Positions 1-6,070 of a stretch of 8,365 nt of DNA are shown here, piece after piece. Each line of letters begins with the position of its first letter. Within the stretch, counting starts at the first letter, position 1. A program made the position numbers and the translations under genes. The notes beneath the pieces are model-generated. The model searched no databases, was not told the DNA's origin, and saw nothing but the letters and a program-made list of their open reading frames with translations. Source of the stretch: JBGPBY01 sp041481485 (GTDB taxonomy: Bacteria; Acidobacteriota; Terriglobia; 20CM-2-55-15); NCBI GenBank assembly GCA_041481485.1, contig JBGPBY010000328.1:1-8365 (forward strand). The letters run 5' to 3'.

Positions 1-896
1 CCTTCTGACTTCGCGCCGAGTTCTTCAGCGATCAGCTTGCTCAACTCGCGCACAGCGTTCGGTATGTAGCCGGACTTCAGAGTCACGAGTCCGAGACTGC
101 GGTACAGCGGGTGATTTTTCACGCGCATCAATCGGACTTTTCTGTCTGCGGCTTCGTTACCGACGGCGTGGATGGGAAGCACTGAGGCGCCGAGTCCCGC
201 GCCAATTAGACTTTTAATGGCTTCGATGTTTTCCATCTCCATAGCGATTGGCGGCGTGACACCCAGCTCTGCAAAGAAGCCATCAATCAATCGGCGCATG
301 ACAGTTTTCCGCGCGTAGAGGATAAACCGAAGTCCGCCTAAGTCTGCCACGCTGAGCGCGGCCTTGCGGGCAAGCGGATGGCGCACGGGAAGGGCGACTT
401 TCAATTCCTCATCGTAGAGCGGCACGACCTGAAGATCGTGCTCTTTGACGGGCAACATGACCAGTCCCAAGTCGAGCCGCTGCGCCTGCACGTCGCGCAG
501 GATGGTGTCGGTGATCTCGGAGACGACGATCAACTCGATATTCGGATAGCGGGCCTGGTAGGTTTCGAGTACAGGCGGCAATTGATAAATCAGCGTCGTG
601 GAGCCGGTCCCGAAACGCACTTCGCCTCGCTTCAATCCGGTCGATTCCCGGATCGCCATCTCGGCGCTTTTTACATCTTGAAAAATCTTTTCGCAGTGGT
701 CTCGCAGAAGTTGACCGGCTTCGGTCAGCAAAACCCGTTTGCCGACGCGCATGAAGAGCTGACAGCCGAGCTCCTCTTCGAGTTGCTTAATGTGCTGGCT
801 GACGGTGGACTGCGAGAGGTGTAATTCACGGCTGGCGTGCGTGAACCCGCCTGCTTTGACCGCCGAGTGAAAGATCCTAAGTTGGTGGAGTTCCAC
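1..896 (-). CDS. LysR-family transcriptional regulator (C-terminus cut by window edge)
   Basis: DNA-binding regulator of the LysR family, expected to act in the cytoplasm as a tetramer that responds to a small effector. The reverse strand reads open from a GTG at 896 to base 1, giving 298 codons without a stop. LysR proteins are usually about 290-310 residues, so only a few residues should be missing. The N-terminus begins VELHQLRIFHSAVKAGG; the winged helix-turn-helix lies at about residues 18-40 and includes LHLSQSTVSQHIKQLEEELG, a textbook LysR recognition helix. A linker helix follows at about 60-88, then the periplasmic-binding-like effector domain from about 90 to the end. The GTG start is favoured because an AAGGA Shine-Dalgarno lies 7 bases upstream, an in-frame TAA lies a little further upstream, and family homologues start at this point. 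It is divergent from the TonB-dependent receptor, which is its likely target. Family assignment is firm; effector and subfamily are not identifiable. Confidence 0.95.
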   Translation of the reverse strand, partial: MELHQLRIFHSAVKAGGFTHASRELHLSQSTVSQHIKQLEEELGCQLFMRVGKRVLLTEAGQLLRDHCEKIFQDVKSAEMAIRESTGLKRGEVRFGTGSTTLIYQLPPVLETYQARYPNIELIVVSEITDTILRDVQAQRLDLGLVMLPVKEHDLQVVPLYDEELKVALPVRHPLARKAALSVADLGGLRFILYARKTVMRRLIDGFFAELGVTPPIAMEMENIEAIKSLIGAGLGASVLPIHAVGNEAADRKVRLMRVKNHPLYRSLGLVTLKSGYIPNAVRELSKLIAEELGAKSE

Positions 897-910
897 TGGA
901 ATGTCCTTCC

Positions 911-925
911 ATCGGAATTACCGAT
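911..925. promoter_or_regulatory. Putative LysR-type binding site (T-N11-A palindrome)
   Basis: The sequence ATCGGAATTACCGAT has perfect 5-bp arms (ATCGG / CCGAT) around an AT-only 5-bp centre and matches the LysR consensus T-N11-A (T912 and A924). It lies 15 bp from the LysR start codon. Its centre (918) is about 63 bp before the transcription start predicted from the candidate receptor promoter, which agrees with the usual recognition site of LysR activators near -65. A looser T-N11-A (926-938) next to it could be the activation site. Sequence and spacing are seen; binding is inferred. Confidence 0.55.
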
Positions 926-947
926 TGAAATGTTCGGAACTATGAAT

Positions 948-974
948 TTTACAGGCGCCACGAAGATTTATACA
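948..974 (+). promoter_or_regulatory. Candidate promoter of the TonB-dependent receptor gene
   Basis: A -35-like TTTACA (948-953, five of six matches to TTGACA) precedes a -10-like TATACA (969-974, four of six matches to TATAAT) with a short 15-bp spacer. The poor spacer and weak -10 fit a promoter that needs an activator, in line with the LysR box just upstream. The predicted transcription start is near 981, giving a leader of about 45 bases. This is a weak call, and another promoter is possible. Confidence 0.3.
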
Positions 975-1015
975 GTCCTCCTCATTTCAGTCAACATCCG
1001 CACTTTTTCTGACTT

Positions 1016-1021
1016 GGGGGA
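1016..1021 (+). promoter_or_regulatory. Ribosome binding site that decides the receptor start
   Basis: GGGGGA lies 4 bases before ATG 1026 and is the only purine-rich Shine-Dalgarno-like stretch near a start codon of this frame that also places a signal peptide at the N-terminus. The spacing is slightly short. The same bases can pair with TCCTCC at 976-981. Confidence 0.55.
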
Positions 1022-1025
1022 CGTT

Positions 1026-4000
1026 ATGACTTTTTTGCGATCCCGACTGCGACCCTGCATTCTATTCGTCCTCGTAGTTCTCCTCCTTATCCCGGTGCTC
1101 ACTCGCGCGCAGGATTATCGCGGCAAAGTGCAGGGCAGCATCACCGACCCCATGCGGGCTGCCATCGGCGACGCTGGAGTGACACTCAAGAACCTCGACA
1201 CGGGCGTGGCAGTGACGCGCAAGACAAACGGCGAAGGGCGCTATATCTTCGACTTCGTCGAATCGGGCGTATACATGATCCTGGTAGAAGCAACGGGTTT
1301 CAAAAAGTACGAACAACAGAACATCAAGGTGGAAAACCGTGGCGATGTGACCGTGGACGCTCATCTCGAGGTCGGCCAGGTGAGCGAAGTCGTCACCGTC
1401 GAGGTCTCGCCCGTCGCTGTGCAGTTCAACTCCACGAGCGACGTGACGACGATTGGCCGCGAGTTGATCGAGCAGTTACCGATTCGCGGGCGCAATCCCT
1501 ACAACGTAGTCACTCTCGACCCGACCATTAACGGTGGCGAGAATGCGAATGGTGAGAATCGGCCGTATCACCATGCTTTCGCCGATGAATTCGACGCGGG
1601 CGGTCTGACCTTCCGGGCCAATGACATTCAACTCGATGGCGTGCCGCTGACGTCCAGTTACAAAACTTCCTACACGCCTTCGATTGAAGCCGTGCAGGAG
1701 GTTTCGTTTCAGAAGAACGCCGTGGATTCCGAATACGGTTACAGCGCCGGCGGCATCGTCACGCTGAACATGAAGTCGGGCACGAATCAGTTTCACGGTT
1801 CGGGCTATTACCATCGGCGCGACCCCGGTCTCAACGCCTTCGGCGATCCGACTCTCGTGCGCACGCCCGGCACGGACGAAACCATTTTTCGCGGCACGAA
1901 GTTAACAATGTACGGCGGCACCATCGGTGGCCCGATCCGGAAGAACAAACTCTTCTTCTTCAGTTCATATGAGCAGTGGGATGACCATCGGCCGATCTCG
2001 GTCAAGATCACTTTGCCGACGTTCCTGGAACGACAAGGCGATTTCAGCCAATCCTTCCGCGTCTGCTCAGGCGCCACCGTCTCGCCTTGCGTGCGCACGA
2101 TCTTCGATCCGCTCACCTCGACCGGATCGAGCGGCACGCGCACAGCCTTTGCCAACAATGTTATTACTCCGGATCGCTTTGATCCGGTATCCGTCAAGCT
2201 GCTGGCAGAACTACCGTTGCCCAATCTGCCCGGCAGCGATCTGAACTGGCAGGGCACGAAGACAGAGAATGTGGATTACTGGAATCTGTCGAACCGCATT
2301 GACTGGAACACCAATGAAAAATGGAAAACCTTTGTCCGTTACGGCCAATTCCGCACGCATCTGCTGGAGGCCCCATCCGCGGATGCAAAAGGCAAACTCT
2401 TCCCGTTTACGGGCAGCAACCGCTATGGCTTGAACATCGCGGCGGACACGGTCTACACGATCAACCCGAAGATGGTCTTCAACCTGCGCGCTAATTATCA
2501 CCGCCTCACCGATGAGGCCGCTGTGCCGACAGCGCTTTTGGGCAAGGCAGGGTTGGAAAATCTGTGGCCGGGCAATCCGTGGTACACGTCGCTCTATACG
2601 AACGACAATGTGTACTACCCGGCAGTAGATGTGCCGACGGGCAACGTCACCAATCGCCTGGGGCGCACCGGCCGCGAGTTTTGGCAGCATCCGCAGGGAT
2701 GGGGCGGTTCGGCGCGTTTAAATTGGTATTTGGGCAACCACATGCTCAAACTCGGCTCCGAGTTGCGCGTAGACAAAGGCAAGGGTGCGCGTTTCGAGCC
2801 GATTAACTTAAACTTCCGCGCACAACTTACCGCCAGCCAGAGCTCGAATAGCAACATCAACACTTCGGGCTCTGAATGGGCCACTTTCCTGCTCGGCTAT
2901 TTGGACAACAATTCCAGTGGCCGCCGCGTCCCGGTCCAGGAAGTCGTAACGCTGGGTTACGCTTCCTACGTCCAGGATGATTTCAAAGTAACCAGTCGGC
3001 TGACTCTCAATCTCGGTTTGCGTTGGGAATACGAACCCGGCCCGGTCGACCGGCAAAACCGTTTGTCGCAGAGGCTGGATTTGACCAGTCCTATTCCGGA
3101 ATTTCAGACGACGCCGCCCGCCATGCCGGACCCGGTCTTATCGCTACTGTCGACTAAGGGCTACACGCCGACTTACGACGGCGCCTGGATTTTCACCGAT
3201 GCGGACAACCGCCACGCGTGGTCGCGCACCGCGGGAAACCTTCTGCCACGCATCGGCGCCGCCTACAAGCTCGACGACAAATCGGTGGTCCGCTTTGGTT
3301 ATGCGCGCTACATGACGCCGTCGTCGAGCATCCGCGATCCGCTGGGCGATTTTGTCAATCAATACACGGGCTATTCGACGATCTCGAGCGTGCTCGCGCC
3401 GCTCAATGGCGTACCGCTGGCGCGAGCCTCCGATCCGTTCCCGTCCACAGCAATTGCGCTGGTTCCAGGCCAAACCGCTAACCCATTGCAGCAGCCGACT
3501 GAAAAATTACTGGGACGTTATACCAACCTCGGCAACGCGGTCAGCCTGGATCAATTCGATTTGAAGCCGCAACACAACGATCGTTTCAGCCTCTCGTACC
3601 AGCGCAGTGTATGGGAGCAGACGGTGGTAAGCGTCGACTATTTCTTCAACAGGGGGACGAATCTGCCGTATTCCATCGACCTCAACATGGCAGATCCGAA
3701 CTTCTTTTACGACAACCCGCGCTCGGTCACGAATGCGACCGTCCCCAATCCTTTCCGCAATTACCTGACGCCCGACAAATTTCCAGGCGCGCTTCGCAAC
3801 GGGGCGGCAACCGTGACGGTGGGTTCGCTCTTGCGTCCGTACCCGCAATACGGCGCGATCACGCAGACCAACACTGCGGGCCGGAACCTCCATGTGAACT
3901 CCTTTAAGTTGCAAGCGCAGCGGCCTTTCCTTAAGGGACTGAGCATACTGGTGAATTACGCTTACCAACGCGAAGCAACCACTGAATTCTTTGATGACCG

Positions 4001-4577
4001 CGCGCAATTCGCCCGTGAGTTGACGTGGCGCGGACAGCCCTCCGCACGCCATCGCTTCAACCACGCGCTTTCATGGGAACTTCCCGTCGGCAGAGGACGG
4101 TGGTTGCTCAGGGATGCTCCTCGCTCATTAGACCTGGCGCTTGGCGGTTGGCAGCTCACCACGACCAACCGTTGGTATTCAGGCCGCCTCCTGCAATTCA
4201 CCCAAAACCTGGTCGTCACCGGCAGTCCTAAACTGGCGCACCCGACGCGCGATAAATGGTTCGACACTTCGGTGTTCTCGGCGTTGCTACCGGGCACGTC
4301 CGCCGACCCATCGAGTACCGTGCGCACGAATCCGTACACTTACGATGGTCTAGTTGGGCCAGGCACGTCGCAGTTCGATATGACCGTGAGCAAATCGTTC
4401 CGGCTGAGAGAAAGCTACAAGTTAGAGGTGCGCGTCGAAAGCTACAACGCGTTCAACCAGCTGAACTGGGATAACCCCGTTGTGGATTTCAACAATGCCA
4501 ACTTTGGCAAGGTCATCAGCAAGCGTCCTGGCTACGTTGGGCGCGAGGTTCAGTACGGCGTCAAGCTGTCGTTCTAA
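1026..4577 (+). CDS. TonB-dependent receptor, Oar-like, with N-terminal carboxypeptidase-regulatory-like domain
   Basis: Outer-membrane beta-barrel of 1183 residues that should take up a large or scarce substrate using energy from TonB. The signal peptide covers residues 1-28 with a long leucine/valine core and likely cleavage after TRA (TRA|QD). A carboxypeptidase-regulatory-like (beta-sandwich) domain follows at about 30-117, then a TonB-box-like EVVTVEV at 121-127, a plug at about 130-255 ending in SAGGIVTLNMKSGTNQFHG, and the barrel from about 270 to 1183 with GGTIGGPIRKNKLFFF early in it. The protein ends in Phe (VKLSF), as expected for barrel assembly. ATG 1026 is chosen because it puts the signal peptide at the N-terminus and is preceded by GGGGGA; the frame is open back to GTG 837, but that would overlap the divergent LysR gene and bury the signal peptide. 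The mature protein has only two cysteines (347 and 355). The substrate is unknown. Confidence 0.95.
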   Translation: MTFLRSRLRPCILFVLVVLLLIPVLTRAQDYRGKVQGSITDPMRAAIGDAGVTLKNLDTGVAVTRKTNGEGRYIFDFVESGVYMILVEATGFKKYEQQNIKVENRGDVTVDAHLEVGQVSEVVTVEVSPVAVQFNSTSDVTTIGRELIEQLPIRGRNPYNVVTLDPTINGGENANGENRPYHHAFADEFDAGGLTFRANDIQLDGVPLTSSYKTSYTPSIEAVQEVSFQKNAVDSEYGYSAGGIVTLNMKSGTNQFHGSGYYHRRDPGLNAFGDPTLVRTPGTDETIFRGTKLTMYGGTIGGPIRKNKLFFFSSYEQWDDHRPISVKITLPTFLERQGDFSQSFRVCSGATVSPCVRTIFDPLTSTGSSGTRTAFANNVITPDRFDPVSVKLLAELPLPNLPGSDLNWQGTKTENVDYWNLSNRIDWNTNEKWKTFVRYGQFRTHLLEAPSADAKGKLFPFTGSNRYGLNIAADTVYTINPKMVFNLRANYHRLTDEAAVPTALLGKAGLENLWPGNPWYTSLYTNDNVYYPAVDVPTGNVTNRLGRTGREFWQHPQGWGGSARLNWYLGNHMLKLGSELRVDKGKGARFEPINLNFRAQLTASQSSNSNINTSGSEWATFLLGYLDNNSSGRRVPVQEVVTLGYASYVQDDFKVTSRLTLNLGLRWEYEPGPVDRQNRLSQRLDLTSPIPEFQTTPPAMPDPVLSLLSTKGYTPTYDGAWIFTDADNRHAWSRTAGNLLPRIGAAYKLDDKSVVRFGYARYMTPSSSIRDPLGDFVNQYTGYSTISSVLAPLNGVPLARASDPFPSTAIALVPGQTANPLQQPTEKLLGRYTNLGNAVSLDQFDLKPQHNDRFSLSYQRSVWEQTVVSVDYFFNRGTNLPYSIDLNMADPNFFYDNPRSVTNATVPNPFRNYLTPDKFPGALRNGAATVTVGSLLRPYPQYGAITQTNTAGRNLHVNSFKLQAQRPFLKGLSILVNYAYQREATTEFFDDRAQFARELTWRGQPSARHRFNHALSWELPVGRGRWLLRDAPRSLDLALGGWQLTTTNRWYSGRLLQFTQNLVVTGSPKLAHPTRDKWFDTSVFSALLPGTSADPSSTVRTNPYTYDGLVGPGTSQFDMTVSKSFRLRESYKLEVRVESYNAFNQLNWDNPVVDFNNANFGKVISKRPGYVGREVQYGVKLSF

Positions 4578-4723
4578 AACCGGGTATGGCGAAATCGTAT
4601 TTGGAATCCGTCGGCGACGCCGTGAGTATCCTGCAACCTTCGCTCAACCCTGCTACCAACATCTTGAAGTGTTCGAAGTGCGTTCACACAAGCAGACGGC
4701 TGCGCTAACCCGCGTCAATCCTG
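4578..4723. other. Convergent intergenic gap, no convincing terminator
   Basis: This 146-bp stretch separates the 3' ends of the receptor gene (plus strand) and the TPR-thioredoxin gene (minus strand). It contains a short inverted repeat, CGGCGACGCCG at 4612-4622, and a tandem GAAGTG pair around 4665-4680, but neither is followed by a run of T on either strand. I find no start codon with a credible small gene. A factor-dependent terminator is possible but cannot be shown from sequence. Confidence 0.5.
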
Positions 4724-6067
4724 TCAGTTCTCGTTGAGAAGACCTTCGATCAGCTTTCCGAGTTTGGGTTCGTTGGCGTCGTCGTAGCCAACCATGACCA
4801 GCCGGATGCGGCCCTTCTTATCGATCAAGTGGATCTGCGGTATGCCTCCGACTTTGTAGTGTTCATCGTTGGGATCCGCAGCACTGGGAGTCGATCTTAA
4901 ACCGATGGCAATGGGAACATCGAGGCCATGTTCGGCGAAGTACTTCCGATCGTATTCGACTTCCGCGTCCGCTGTGAGATTGGAGTTTTCTTCAAAGTAG
5001 CCATACAGCTGCGTCGCCAGAACCACACGAAAACCCTTCGGACCATACTTCGCGCGCAGGCGGTTCACGCCAGGATAACTCTCTTTGCATGGAGTGCACC
5101 AGTGGGCGCTGAACTCGAGGAGCGTAACGAAGCCTGGCATCGGTAGTTCATTCTTTCCCTGAGCCATGTTCAGCCATCGCGGTGCAGTGATGGCGGCGGC
5201 GGGAGTGTCCACAGGTTTGAGCCGTGCCATTTCCGGGTCAACGGACCGCCCGACATTCGGATTGTCCATAAGATCTGTTTTTGCACTGGCCAGAAGACCC
5301 AGAGCCTTGTCGTTCATGCCCTGGCCTGCCCATGCTTCAGCCATGTTGACGTACGCGTTCACTGCCGCGCTGCCGATCTTCTTATGCAGGTCGGGAGACA
5401 ATTTCTTCGTGTACTCGATGATCCAGGTGGAATGCCTGATGATGCCGGAATCGATGTCGTCGTATCGGTAGTAATTGTTCATCTGAACGTGCGCATCGAG
5501 TTTCTGGTCCGAAGATGCCGCAGCCGAGCGGTCCAGTTCGTCCACGTACTTCTCGAGGCGGCTGTTGCGCTCGCTGGTAATCGGTTCTTTGAGTCCGGTG
5601 CGGACTGCATAAACCAGGATCGCGGCACGATCGGCTGGGACCACAGTCTTTAGAGAAAGGGCATGCGTGATCGTCTCTTTTGCTTTGTCCGCCTGGCCGC
5701 CTTCATTGTAGAGGTCTGCCATGCTCACGAGGTCTTTGTCGGGGATAGGCTTTGCGCTTAAGCGCTCCGCGCACTCCTTCGCCATGGCGATCCTGGTTTG
5801 ATTGATCTTCGCGACAAGCGATGACCTTTGCTGTGCGAGCGCTGCTGAAGCGTCTCCGGTTGCAGGTGGAGTGGATGGCGCGGTTGCCGCTATCATTTCC
5901 TGCTGCCGTTTCGTCGCATAGTCCTTCACTTCCTGAAGACAACCGGCGGGCGTCGTCGCAGAAGTCTTCGGGATATCGGAGTTGGACGGTTGCTGCATCG
6001 CGACAACACCAGTAACGCACACCAAGACAAGAGAAATGACCAATACAAACCAGTGTTTGATGGACAT
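4724..6067 (-). CDS. Secreted TlpA/ResA-like thioredoxin with N-terminal TPR-like helical region
   Basis: Predicted periplasmic thiol-disulfide protein of 447 residues. Residues 1-23 form a signal peptide (possible cleavage after VVA). A mainly helical, alanine-rich region at about 40-285 contains TPR-like segments, for example near 112-140 and 235-265 (AEAWAGQGMNDKALGLLASA). The thioredoxin fold occupies about 300-447, with the active site WCTPC (W323, C324, C327), the cis-proline in GGIP (P410) and a TlpA/ResA-type insertion between them. Two further cysteines, C43 and C99, lie in the helical region. TlpA proteins are usually under 200 residues, so the N-terminal extension is notable. The start lies 3 bp after the dsbD-like stop, and its Shine-Dalgarno GGAG is inside the last codons of that gene, so translation is probably coupled. 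The likely role is reduction of periplasmic disulfides with electrons from the DsbD-like partner; the client is unknown. A redox-inactive scaffold role is unlikely because all catalytic residues are present. Confidence 0.9.
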   Translation of the reverse strand: MSIKHWFVLVISLVLVCVTGVVAMQQPSNSDIPKTSATTPAGCLQEVKDYATKRQQEMIAATAPSTPPATGDASAALAQQRSSLVAKINQTRIAMAKECAERLSAKPIPDKDLVSMADLYNEGGQADKAKETITHALSLKTVVPADRAAILVYAVRTGLKEPITSERNSRLEKYVDELDRSAAASSDQKLDAHVQMNNYYRYDDIDSGIIRHSTWIIEYTKKLSPDLHKKIGSAAVNAYVNMAEAWAGQGMNDKALGLLASAKTDLMDNPNVGRSVDPEMARLKPVDTPAAAITAPRWLNMAQGKNELPMPGFVTLLEFSAHWCTPCKESYPGVNRLRAKYGPKGFRVVLATQLYGYFEENSNLTADAEVEYDRKYFAEHGLDVPIAIGLRSTPSAADPNDEHYKVGGIPQIHLIDKKGRIRLVMVGYDDANEPKLGKLIEGLLNEN

Positions 6068-6070
6068 GAC
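6068..6070 (-). other. Three-base junction between dsbD-like and TlpA-like genes (coupled translation)
   Basis: The dsbD-like gene ends in TAA (6073 to 6071) and the next ATG begins at 6067. The only Shine-Dalgarno candidate for the second gene, GGAG in GGACTGGAGTAAGTCATG, overlaps the last sense codons and stop of the first gene. Ribosomes ending on the first gene are therefore well placed to start the second, implying cotranscription and fixed stoichiometry. Confidence 0.8.

Larger units (their letters stand above)
897..1025. promoter_or_regulatory. Divergent intergenic control region (LysR gene / receptor gene)
   Basis: This 129-bp gap separates the two divergent start codons and must contain both promoters. 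It holds the palindrome at 911-925, a second short inverted repeat GTTC-G-GAAC at 932-940, and a possible receptor promoter. For the LysR gene, the best -10 candidate on the minus strand is TAAAAT (951 to 946), but no good -35 lies 16-18 bp upstream of it. If that -10 is used, the palindrome falls within the transcribed leader of the LysR gene, a position suited to autorepression. The role as shared control region is inferred from the layout. Confidence 0.7.

Noticed and set aside
378..824. Open frame of 148 codons on the plus strand
   Set aside because: It lies wholly antisense to the LysR gene and has the arginine/histidine/glutamine-rich composition of a shadow frame; the LysR reading is unambiguous.
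725..961. Minus-strand open frame of 78 codons over the LysR start
   Set aside because: It is out of frame with the helix-turn-helix reading, which has its own GTG, ribosome binding site and family match. This frame has no recognisable features and is rich in Ser.
837..1025. Upstream extension of the receptor frame to a GTG at 837
   Set aside because: It would add 63 residues before a clear signal peptide, overlap the start of the divergent LysR gene, and lacks its own ribosome binding site. ATG 1026 explains the signal peptide and has GGGGGA upstream.
3507..4064. Minus-strand open frame of 185 codons inside the receptor gene
   Set aside because: It is antisense to the barrel coding region, rich in Arg/Val, and shows no motif or ribosome binding site; a shadow of GC-rich codon use.
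4612..4622. Inverted repeat CGGCGACGCCG as a terminator for the receptor gene
   Set aside because: The arms leave a single-base loop and no T run follows on either strand, so it does not resemble an intrinsic terminator.
4728..4740. TTCTC-GTT-GAGAA hairpin at the end of the TlpA-like gene
   Set aside because: It is a 5-bp stem lying within the last codons, with no T tract after it on either strand; likely chance.
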